Assembly: GCA_020638595.1 (NCBI GenBank)
Contig: JACKIG010000045.1
Coordinates: 1-23,507 of the forward strand
Reading direction: 5' to 3'
Length of the DNA: 23,507 nucleotides
Source of the DNA: Rhodospirillaceae bacterium
GTDB lineage: Bacteria; Pseudomonadota; Alphaproteobacteria; DSM-16000; Inquilinaceae
The notes beneath the pieces were generated by a model. It had not been told where the DNA came from. It saw only the letters and a list, made by a program, of their open reading frames with translations, and ran no database searches. Each line of letters opens with the position of its first letter. Within the stretch, counting starts at the first letter, position 1. Below, one piece after another: positions 1 through 6,260 of the stretch. The position numbers and the translations under genes are program-made.

Positions 1-250
1 GAAGACGAGGTCGTGATGGCGTAGCGATCGCCGCCCATGGCTCCCGCAGGCATATGCGCAGACGGGCACTGCAAGCCGGGTCGCATCTTGTCAGCCTGCT
101 TGATTGAGGCTGGTCGAGTGCCGTTAAGCCATTGCAAGATAAGGCTTCTGCGATCCTCGTGAACTTGGCGGCAGCGCTCGAGAAAGCGATGTCTTGAGTA
201 GCCAGGCCTAGCCCCGCAGCTGCCGCAAGACCTGGGCCATCTTGAAGGCC
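1..250. other. Left edge, no assignable gene
   Basis: No convincing gene is seen here. The first 24 bases could be the last seven codons of a plus-strand gene ending in TAG at 22-24. Alternatively, a minus-strand ATG at 38 with an upstream GGGAG could start a gene leaving the window to the left. Too little is present to choose between them. The rest shows no tRNA-like cloverleaf and no long codon-biased frame. Confidence 0.3.
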
Positions 251-353
251 CTCTACCCATGTCGCCGGGCTGAGCTGTTGCTCCTGTCCCCGGTCTGGAC
301 CATCGGAGAGATCACCCCCACCCAACCCTTCCACATCGATGGGGAGGGCTTTG
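251..353 (+). repeat. Composite IS-end/REP-like repeat, copy A
   Basis: About 100 bp that aligns with 1776-1876. The first half holds two degenerate copies of a motif like TGTTACC-N2-TGTC-N-CCGG, about 25 bp apart, resembling the multiple terminal repeats of some insertion sequences (inference). The second half holds ATCACCCCCACCCAACCC followed by an imperfect short palindrome ending GGGGAGGGCTT, a REP-type sequence. It is more diverged than copy B in the palindrome. No transposase is nearby. Confidence 0.65.
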
Positions 354-479
354 GTTTACCCCGGTGTGGCTGGCGCTTGCCGTGGCCCGGGGGCATCGCG
401 TGCCGGCGCGCGGGTGCCTTCGGGGCTGTGTGGTAGAGTGGGACCGTTGGATCAGGATCGCCGGGGGAGGGCCGACACG

Positions 480-800
480 ATGATCGTCCTGTTCATTCAG
501 TTCGAAACGCCGCTGACGGAAGACGAGGTCAGGGCCGTGGCGCAAGAGCGCGCGCCGGAGTTCCGCGCGCTGCCCGATCTCGTCCAGAAACTCTACCTGA
601 AACTGGACAAGCCCGGTCATTACGGCGGCTTCTACGTCTGGAAGTCGCGGGAGGCGATGCAGGCTTACCGAGAGTCAGACCTCGCCAAGTCCATCCCGGC
701 CGCCTACCAGGTCATCGGCACGCCGAAGGTCGACATCCACGAGGTGCTGTTTCCCCTGCGCGCCGAAGCCGCGTTCGGGCCGGACAGGGAAACGGCGTGA
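480..800 (+). CDS. YdhR-family putative monooxygenase
   Basis: A 106-residue protein of the YdhR/antibiotic-biosynthesis-monooxygenase-like family, small ferredoxin-fold (dimeric alpha-beta barrel) proteins of cytoplasmic type. The N-terminus (MIVLFIQFETPL), the central YLKLDKPGHYGGFYVWKS and the EAMQAYRES stretch are characteristic, and the length matches the family (about 100 residues). I chose the ATG at 480 because a GGGGGAGGG Shine-Dalgarno lies just upstream. The open frame continues upstream to 339, but that part is repeat-derived and composition-poor. The gene stands alone between repeat copy A and the toxin-antitoxin pair. The substrate cannot be inferred; YdhR homologues are proposed to oxidise aromatic compounds without a cofactor. 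Confidence 0.8.
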   Translation: MIVLFIQFETPLTEDEVRAVAQERAPEFRALPDLVQKLYLKLDKPGHYGGFYVWKSREAMQAYRESDLAKSIPAAYQVIGTPKVDIHEVLFPLRAEAAFGPDRETA

Positions 801-894
801 CGATACCCCGGCCCACCGCTCGGGCGGCCGGGGGACAGACGATCCGTTGTGAGTTTCTACTGCGCGCCACCATATCGCCGCTGGTGGACATGAT

Positions 895-915
895 CTGGTT
901 TATATGATGAACTAG
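895..915. promoter_or_regulatory. Possible antitoxin operator upstream of phd-like gene
   Basis: An AT-rich imperfect palindrome, CTGGTT-N9-AACTAG, lies 30 bp upstream of the antitoxin ATG. Its centre, TATATGATG, contains -10-like hexamers. Phd/YefM antitoxins usually bind such palindromes over their own promoter and repress it, with toxin as corepressor. The site is read from the sequence; its use as an operator is inference. Confidence 0.35.
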
Positions 916-945
916 TTTGAGAATCTGGCTAACCTGGAGGGCGGC

Positions 946-1185
946 ATGATCACGGTCGGGGCCTTCGATGCCAAGACGCACTTGTCGGCCTTGCTGGAGC
1001 AGGTGGCGCGCGGGGAAGAGGTGCTGATCACCCGCCACGGAAGGGCGGTCGCCAGGCTGGTGCCGGCGGTGGCGGCGGACCGGGCGCGCGTCGACGACGC
1101 CATTGCCGGGCTCAAGGCCGCGCGCCGGGGGGTGACGCTCGGCGGTCTCGATTGGAAGGCGCTCAGGGACGAGGGACGGCGTTGA
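946..1185 (+). CDS. Type II antitoxin, Phd/YefM family
   Basis: 79 residues, the usual size of a Phd/YefM antitoxin. The N-terminal DNA-binding fold shows the family pattern: an aligned VGAFDAKTHLSALLEQV, then GEEVLITRHGRAVARLVP. The C-terminal part (roughly 45-79) is Arg/Asp/Gly-rich and should be the flexible toxin-neutralising tail. An excellent GGAGG lies six bases before the ATG. The gene overlaps the following PIN-domain toxin through a TTGA junction (1182-1185), so the two are translationally coupled. It likely autoregulates from the upstream palindrome. VapB is a less likely label because the fold signature is Phd-like, although the partner is VapC-like. Confidence 0.9.
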   Translation: MITVGAFDAKTHLSALLEQVARGEEVLITRHGRAVARLVPAVAADRARVDDAIAGLKAARRGVTLGGLDWKALRDEGRR

Positions 1186-1598
1186 GCGGGCTGGTCCTCG
1201 ACTGCTCGGTGGCCGTGTCCTGGTGCTTCGAGGACGAGGCCGCGCCCGAGATCGATGCGCTGTTGGAAACCGTGCGCGACGAGGGCGCGATCGTCCCCAC
1301 GCTGTGGCACCTAGAGGTGGCCAACGTGCTGGTGATGGCCGAACGGCGCGGGCGGCTGTCGGCGGCCGATACGGCGGCACGGCTGCACCTGCTCGGCGAA
1401 CTGCCGGTGGACACGGACGACGGGACCGCACATCGGGCGTGGGCCGAGACCATCGCGCTCGCCCGCGCCCAGCACCTCACGGCCTATGACGCTGCCTATC
1501 TCGAACTGGCCATGCGCAAGGGCCTGCCGCTCGCAACCAAGGACGGCGACCTGGCTGCGGCCGCCAGACGTTCGGGGGTGAAGACCCTGCCGGCGTGA
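1182..1598 (+). CDS. Type II toxin, PIN-domain ribonuclease (VapC family)
   Basis: A 138-residue PIN-domain endoribonuclease that would cleave RNA (tRNA or rRNA in characterised VapCs) and arrest growth when unneutralised. The acidic active-site set is visible: D7 in LVLDCSV, E45 in WHLEVANVL, D103 in TAYDAAYLELA and D121 in ATKDGDL, which would coordinate Mg2+. I chose the TTG start at 1182, overlapping the antitoxin stop, because GAGGGA sits about six bases upstream and the PIN fold begins immediately after. An in-frame extension back to 1152 would lie inside the antitoxin gene and adds nothing family-like. With all catalytic residues present, the pair looks intact. Confidence 0.88.
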   Translation: MSGLVLDCSVAVSWCFEDEAAPEIDALLETVRDEGAIVPTLWHLEVANVLVMAERRGRLSAADTAARLHLLGELPVDTDDGTAHRAWAETIALARAQHLTAYDAAYLELAMRKGLPLATKDGDLAAAARRSGVKTLPA

Positions 1599-1700
1599 AC
1601 GGGCACGCGACGGACCGTTAGAGGCGGCGCTTTTGGTCCTGGCCGTGAGCGCGCGCCAATGGGCAGAATTTTCGGTTCAGGACCCGACCCGTCGTCCCAG

Positions 1701-1742
1701 AATTCCCTCCCCCTCGATGGGGGAGGGGCAGGGAGGGGGTGA
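1701..1742 (-). repeat. REP-like palindrome, inverted copy
   Basis: Reads on the minus strand as ATCACCCCC, a pyrimidine-rich spacer, then CCCTCCCCC-ATCG-AGGGGGAGGG, i.e. the same REP-type unit as at 1836-1876 in opposite orientation. The two units face each other across about 95 bp, the arrangement seen in bacterial interspersed mosaic elements. Confidence 0.7.
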
Positions 1743-1775
1743 TGCCGCCGCCCATCTCCGGCCATCCTGGAGACC

Positions 1776-1876
1776 TGTTACCGGTGTCGCCGGTCAGAGC
1801 TGTTACCAGTGTCTCCGGTCTGGACGAGCGGAGGAATCACCCCCACCCAACCCTCCCCCATCAAGGGGGAGGGCTT
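1776..1876 (+). repeat. Composite IS-end/REP-like repeat, copy B
   Basis: Cleaner copy of the element at 251-353. It has two tandem motifs, TGTTACCGGTGTCGCCGG (1776) and TGTTACCAGTGTCTCCGG (1801), 25 bp apart. These are followed by ATCACCCCCACCCAACCC and a near-perfect palindrome CCCTCCCCCAT-CA-AGGGGGAGGG. Tandem terminal motifs are known in some IS families; that link is inference. The element lies just upstream of the broken hicA, so its arrival may have removed that gene's 5' end. Confidence 0.7.
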
Positions 1877-1938
1877 CAAGAAAGCGACGGCTATGGTTGT
1901 CGACACTACTTCCTGGTGGCGGTCACGGAGGCGCTTGA

Positions 1939-2085
1939 TGCGGTCGATCCGTGCGTGCAGCGTCGTGCTTCGTTCACGCCACCGCGCCGGCCATCGCACT
2001 GCACAAGCCGCACCCCGGCACCATCGTCAAGATGGACCCCATCGAGGACGTGCTGCGGTTGCTGACCGAGGAGGGCCTGATATGA
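1939..2085 (+). pseudogene. Truncated hicA-like toxin remnant
   Basis: The frame ending in TGA at 2083-2085 encodes a HicA-type C-terminus: IALHKPHPGTIVK, then DVLRLLTEEGLI. This matches the HicA fold's last strand and helix (PHP-x-x-x-VK followed by an L-x-x-x-G-L/I ending). The frame is closed by a stop at 1936-1938 and only a GTG at 1951 could start it, giving about 44 residues where HicA proteins have 60-85. The N-terminal strand and catalytic histidine region are gone. It abuts REP/IS-like copy B, and its stop overlaps the HicB start (ATGA), the normal hicAB coupling. I read it as a dead toxin gene left next to its antitoxin. Confidence 0.65.
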
Positions 2086-2432
2086 GCACGATGCTGGATT
2101 ACAAAGGATATCTGGGCTCGATCGAATGCAGCGACGACGACGAAGTGCTGCACGGGCGGCTGGAGGTCTTCCGCGATCTCGTCACCTACGAAGGCACGGA
2201 CGCCAAGGGGCTGAAGGCGGCGTTCCAGGAGGCCGTCGACGATTACCTGGCGCTGTGCGAGGCCGAAGGCCGCACGCCCGACATGCCGCTGAAAGGCAGT
2301 TTTAACGTCCGCCCGGGTCGCGACCTGCACCGCCGCGCCATGCTGTTCGCCAGGCGCCGGGGCGTCAACCTGAACACCGTGGTCAGCGAGGCGCTGCGCC
2401 GGTATCTCGACCGGGAGGATGATGCGGCATGA
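2082..2432 (+). CDS. HicB-family antitoxin
   Basis: 116 residues with the two-part HicB layout. The N-terminal degraded RNase-H-like domain has LDYKGYLGSIECSDDDEVL, HGRLEVFRDLVTYEG and the FQEAVDDYLALCEAEG stretch. It is followed by a C-terminal ribbon-helix-helix (FNVRPGRDLHRRAMLFA, then LNTVVSEALRRYL) that should bind the operator. A strong GAGGAGG within the preceding hicA remnant precedes the ATG. An in-frame extension upstream to 1809 runs through repeat sequence and was rejected. With its cognate toxin truncated, it survives as an orphan antitoxin, possibly still able to repress or to protect against related HicA toxins. It overlaps the next gene by ATGA. Confidence 0.88.
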   Translation: MSTMLDYKGYLGSIECSDDDEVLHGRLEVFRDLVTYEGTDAKGLKAAFQEAVDDYLALCEAEGRTPDMPLKGSFNVRPGRDLHRRAMLFARRRGVNLNTVVSEALRRYLDREDDAA

Positions 2433-2743
2433 GCTTGCCCCAGTCCGAAACCCGACGCCGGTGCGGACCGCTGCTGATCGAGGGGATGGAGCAGGCCGTC
2501 GCCCACAAGCGCGGAGAGATCGCGCTGCCGACCCGCGACATCGACGTGCCCGATGTGGACGTCAAGGCGCTGCGGACCGCCCGCGGCATGTCCCAGCGCG
2601 AGTTGGCGGCCTTCTACGGCTTCGCCCTGTCTGCGCTTCGCGATTGGGAGCAGAAGCGCAGGCGGCCGGATCGCGCCGCCAGGGTGCTGCTGCGCGTGAT
2701 CGAGCGCGAACCGGAGGCTATGGAGCGCGCACTGTCGAGTTGA
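2429..2743 (+). CDS. HigA2/NadS-type XRE-family antitoxin or regulator
   Basis: 104 residues with an N-terminal arm (residues 1-42) and an XRE helix-turn-helix (about 45-80: VKALRTARGMSQRELAAFYG, then ALSALRDWEQKRRRPD). The layout RDWEQ-x-R-R-x-P followed by ARVLLRVIE is typical of HigA2/NadS antitoxins. These normally follow a RelE/HigB2 toxin gene. Here no HigB-like toxin is present: the gene directly follows hicB with an ATGA overlap. The operon therefore joins antitoxins of two different families without an intact toxin. It might act as a plain DNA-binding repressor. Confidence 0.8.
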   Translation: MSLPQSETRRRCGPLLIEGMEQAVAHKRGEIALPTRDIDVPDVDVKALRTARGMSQRELAAFYGFALSALRDWEQKRRRPDRAARVLLRVIEREPEAMERALSS

Positions 2744-2808
2744 CCGCGGTAACGAGAGAGCCCAAGGGATCATAGCCGAGGCGTCGGCTATGGAAACGGC
2801 TTCAGGTT

Positions 2809-2825
2809 GGGATCTGACCCCTTTT
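2809..2825 (-). repeat. GGGGTCAGATCCC-type box
   Basis: The minus strand reads AAAAGGGGTCAGATCCC. Similar boxes (GGGGTCAGGTCTT) lie at 4570-4584 and, in opposite orientation, twice at 10191-10245. From memory, such boxes commonly flank mobile or REP-type insertions in proteobacteria. It sits eight bases past the stop of the minus-strand fragment at 2833-2994. Confidence 0.4.
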
Positions 2826-2832
2826 CCCCCCT

Positions 2833-2994
2833 TCAAAGAGCGCCGAAAGCCTTCGCGCAATGTTTGACGATATCGACAAGTGAAGAATTATCATCTGCGA
2901 AGTCGATACGCGGAGCCGACCAGTCACCTTTGAGAAAGACGTTTGATAGAGCCTCGGCCGTGCGCCGGTCAGCGCCGGCGGAGCCTATGGACAA
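2833..2994 (-). pseudogene. Possible C-terminal fragment of an unidentified gene
   Basis: A 53-codon minus-strand frame ending in TGA at 2835-2833. It encodes a plausible protein tail: VFLKGDWSAPRIDFADD followed by LVDIVKHCAKAFGAL. The amino-acid mix is natural and amphipathic, but there is no ATG and no ribosome-binding site. Only a TTG at 2994 precedes it, and a stop closes the frame at 3001-3003. I do not recognise the family. It is best read as the 3' end of a gene cut off by the insertion of neighbouring accessory DNA, though a chance frame is possible. Confidence 0.3.
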
Positions 2995-3061
2995 TACCGT
3001 TTAGAGTGCGGCCGCGGGGCGAATCTTGATAGGCTCTGTCGGCCTGGAGACTCAAAACGAT

Positions 3062-4516
3062 ATGGACGCGGACTCAATCGATCATAGCCTGATGACGCGC
3101 GGCAACGTTACGGTTGATCCGCTTGCGCCCGCCACTCCGGCCGAGAATCCGGCGATCAAGGAAGTGCTCGATCTGGACAGCGGAGAATTCATTGACACTG
3201 AGAGCTACATTGCCGGCAGGCGTTACGAAGAGGCAGTTCAGGCAAGGAACGAGATTAGGGAAAAGCTCTCGGAGCACCCGCGCTTCGCATGCGCGATCTG
3301 CAATACGCATGTCTACCTAGTCTGCAACCAGCTCAAACATTTTTTCTTCCGGCACAAGAGCGAAGACGGGTCGTGCCCCGCGGAAACGCGGAGCAACCTT
3401 TCACGGGAGGAGATTTGCGCCCGCAAGTATCACGGCCTTCGCGAAAGTGAGCCGCACAGGAAGATCAAGCGTCTGATCGAACGCAGCCTCGCTGCCGATC
3501 CGGCCTTCTACGATGTGAAAGCGGAAAGGCACTGGCGGTCATCGCATGATCCATCGGCGCGAAGGCAGCCCGACGTGCAGGCGACCTGTGCCCAAGGGCG
3601 AATTGCCTTCGAAGCGCAGCTATCCACGACATTTCTCGATGTCGTCACGGGACGGCGCGCCTTCTACCGAAAGGAAGGTGCGCTGCTCATATGGATCATG
3701 CGGGATTTCGACCCGGACTATCGCCGACTGACTACTGACGATCTGCTCTTCTCGAACAACTCGAACATTCTTGTCGTGGACGATGAAACGACACGTCTGT
3801 CCGAAGCCGGCGGCAGGTTCTATCTCCGATGCCACTACCGCGTACCGCAACGGGATGGCGACCGGCTGATTGACCGGTGGGATACAAAGGTCGTTTCTTT
3901 CGATGAACTGGTCTGCGAGCCGGAGGCTCAGCGCGTCTGGTATTTCGACTATTCGGGCGAAGTTGCTGCAATCCGCACGGAGATTGAGCGCGATTTCCGG
4001 GCACGGCAGGCCGCTGCCACCGAAGCGTTGCGGCAGCGTTTCATTGCGTTCTGGCAGGCGCGGAGACCTCACGAGATCCCTGACGAGGACGAACAGGCTG
4101 AATGGCAAACGCTGACCGATAAGCTCGCGCAGCGCGGCATAAGGCTGCCACCGACACCTGAGTGGGACAGCAGCTTTGCCGCGCTACTCAACGGTGTGAT
4201 CAGCGCACGAGCCGGAGAGCCCGTTGGATGGCAATTCAGGAAACTGGTCGAGGTCGCGCATCGCATCGCCGAAGCCTACCCGCGGCACATCGCTGCTTTC
4301 GGGTTCGCGGTTAAGGCGTTTGAACGTGAAAAGCTTGTGGACGAGCAGGACAGCAGTGGGAAGTGGAAACGCAAACGCAAGGCGATCCGTGCTGCGCTGA
4401 AAAGACGGGACCCGGCCTACGTGCCGGATCTTGAACATCTTTCCCTGGTCTCCTTCCTGTTCCCAGAAATCGCGGTGAAGCTACGAAAGTTGGCAGCAGG
4501 AGCTACGCCAGAATGA
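3062..4516 (+). CDS. DUF6035 family protein, CoiA-like putative nuclease
   Basis: 484 residues. Near the N-terminus is a probable zinc site: C77-A-I-C80, then H98 and C105 in FFFRHKSEDGSCP. A PD-(D/E)xK-like core follows: D171 in RQPDVQA and E184-A-Q186 in IAFEAQLSTTFLDVV, with a continuing YRKEGALLIWIM strand. This order (zinc finger, then D...ExQ nuclease) is that of DUF6035 and the competence-protein CoiA-like group. A DNA-cleaving or DNA-processing role, possibly in defence, is inference. The C-terminal half (about 300-484) is helical, charged and unassigned. I preferred the ATG at 3062 (GGAG upstream) to the TTG at 3026. Base composition is lower in GC than the flanking chromosome, consistent with transfer. 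It stands alone with no partner gene. Confidence 0.75.
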   Translation: MDADSIDHSLMTRGNVTVDPLAPATPAENPAIKEVLDLDSGEFIDTESYIAGRRYEEAVQARNEIREKLSEHPRFACAICNTHVYLVCNQLKHFFFRHKSEDGSCPAETRSNLSREEICARKYHGLRESEPHRKIKRLIERSLAADPAFYDVKAERHWRSSHDPSARRQPDVQATCAQGRIAFEAQLSTTFLDVVTGRRAFYRKEGALLIWIMRDFDPDYRRLTTDDLLFSNNSNILVVDDETTRLSEAGGRFYLRCHYRVPQRDGDRLIDRWDTKVVSFDELVCEPEAQRVWYFDYSGEVAAIRTEIERDFRARQAAATEALRQRFIAFWQARRPHEIPDEDEQAEWQTLTDKLAQRGIRLPPTPEWDSSFAALLNGVISARAGEPVGWQFRKLVEVAHRIAEAYPRHIAAFGFAVKAFEREKLVDEQDSSGKWKRKRKAIRAALKRRDPAYVPDLEHLSLVSFLFPEIAVKLRKLAAGATPE

Positions 4517-5004
4517 AGCAGTGATCCCCTCCGTCAGATAGACTAAATGGTATCCCCTCATATGATCACGGGGCAGGTCTTGAACTGTCGCTTTTTAGAG
4601 ATAATTTTTCATTTCAAAACCCGGCCACATACACTCCTTGACTTGGTTTGAGCAAGCGCCGAAGAGGGAAGAGAGAATAATTTGCTGAATAATTCATAGA
4701 GTTGCTATGGAGTCTGGTATAACTCCTCAGTATGTTGAGGCCAGTCAGTAAGTTTGTGGAAGATTTGCGTGTTCTACTCAGTTCCGTATTTGCTCGCACT
4801 CCTGAACGAATATGCGATCGGAGATCTTGTGGGTGTAGGGACAATGATTTTTCCCATCCCTATGCTTTCACTTCGCTCTTTTGCGGAGATATGAATGTTG
4901 ATGTACTCGAAATGCATTCCTAACTTAATTCGCATTGTGTTGGCAGTTTTCCTAAGGTATGTTACAGAAACGCGGCATGGTTGATCTTTTCGGAGGTTGC
5001 GTTG
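4517..5004. other. AT-rich noncoding stretch
   Basis: 488 bases of clearly lower G+C than the surroundings. A GGGGCAGGTCTTGAA box at 4570-4584 resembles the boxes at 2809 and 10191. A short frame from 4732 exists but has no ribosome-binding site or recognisable product. The stretch marks the left part of an AT-rich island that continues through the next gene. No terminator is convincing. Confidence 0.4.
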
Positions 5005-6063
5005 ATGCGTGCATCTGTCTTTGGTATATTTTGGTCAGTAATATTGATACCTTCGACAGTTCTTGCGCAGAGTTGTGAGGCGGTCTATCGAGATGCGGTC
5101 CGAAACATTTCGATTGAGGTGACGGATGATGCAGTCCTTAATGCAATATATCGCAATCAGTGCACGGATTTAGTTGATCGAGGTTCTGCCAGCAGCAGTT
5201 TCGGCGCAGGCATTGTGGTCGACGGTCTGCCAATTGGACTCGATCTCTCGGGATCATCTTCACGTGATCTGATGGAATCGTTTTGCAGTACCTATAGCTC
5301 ACGCTATCAGGCATCGCGCGAGAGAGTCACATACGAATCTCGGGTTGTGGAGGGGGCGCTTCTTGCTTTTAATGCTTGTATGGAGATTGAGGCCCAGACT
5401 GGAATCCGCATCACACACAGAATCGCAAACCCCACCGCCATTGCAGTAGATTTCCATTTCCGCAATACAGGCTCGGTGATTACAGTCAATGGCGTCGTTG
5501 TTGACAATTTGGAATGCCGCGCCAATGGACTTGTCGACGATGTGCTAGGTTTTGAGACAACTTTTGAGGCTCGCAGTAACTTCACAATCCTTTGTAGAAG
5601 ACTGGGAAGAGAGGCAGACGATGGAACCATCTATTTTCCCTCCGCAAGCCTCTCAATTGGAAACACCGTCGCATCATACAGTATCTCGGTCTTTGAAGAT
5701 CAGATCTACAACAATGAACTCGCTTCAGAGACTACCAGGCATGTTCAAGAACTGCAGGATGAACTTGACGCAATGCGATCTCGAAATGGAGTGTTGTTGG
5801 CTGAACGAGATCAGGCACTAGCGGACCTCTCGGCACTTTCGTCCCGCGTTAATAACATGGAAATTGGACTTCACTCAGCAGTAGTCAGCGATTTCAACCC
5901 TGGTGGCGTTGAGCGGCATTTTGCTACTGGGACGTCACTGGTTGATGTCCATCAAGCCTTCTGTCCAGGCGCCTTCAAATCTGGAGCAGCGCGGATTTCT
6001 TCTACGGAGGGGTGTGGCGGACATGGCTGCGATTGGGTTGCTGCATTCTGCGCCTACTACTAA
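5005..6063 (+). CDS. Secreted coiled-coil protein, function unknown
   Basis: 352 residues starting at the ATG at 5005, which has GGAGG eight bases upstream; a TTG at 4981 is in frame but lacks one. Residues 1-21 form a Sec signal peptide (short basic start, hydrophobic core, VLA|QS cleavage), so the protein is exported. The mature part begins with a Cys-containing helical domain (to about 130). A beta-rich region with VITVNGVVVDNLECRANG follows (about 150-225), then a heptad-like coiled coil (about 230-285, HVQELQDELDAMRSRN). The last 35 residues hold four cysteines (FCPGAFKSG, then EGCGGHGCDW and FCAYY), probably disulphide-bonded. I do not recognise a family. Low G+C and AT-rich flanks indicate acquisition from outside. 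Confidence 0.7.
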   Translation: MRASVFGIFWSVILIPSTVLAQSCEAVYRDAVRNISIEVTDDAVLNAIYRNQCTDLVDRGSASSSFGAGIVVDGLPIGLDLSGSSSRDLMESFCSTYSSRYQASRERVTYESRVVEGALLAFNACMEIEAQTGIRITHRIANPTAIAVDFHFRNTGSVITVNGVVVDNLECRANGLVDDVLGFETTFEARSNFTILCRRLGREADDGTIYFPSASLSIGNTVASYSISVFEDQIYNNELASETTRHVQELQDELDAMRSRNGVLLAERDQALADLSALSSRVNNMEIGLHSAVVSDFNPGGVERHFATGTSLVDVHQAFCPGAFKSGAARISSTEGCGGHGCDWVAAFCAYY

Positions 6064-6260
6064 TTGTCGCGCACGCCATCTCTCTCAGTTTCGCGCTCTC
6101 GGCAGAGGAGCTTTTCCGGTTTGCTTGATGATGGTTAGCGACGGCAGCGTGCTGGCAGTCATAGCGGCGCGGTGTTGGGGTATCCGGCGGGCTGAGAGGA
6201 ATCCCGCGGCGCAACGACGGCGACTGGTGGAGGGGTGTCGCTGCTTTTTTTGGCTCGAAC

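Noticed and set aside
4732..4923. 63-codon frame in the AT-rich gap
   Set aside because: No Shine-Dalgarno, no family resemblance and no coupling to a neighbour.
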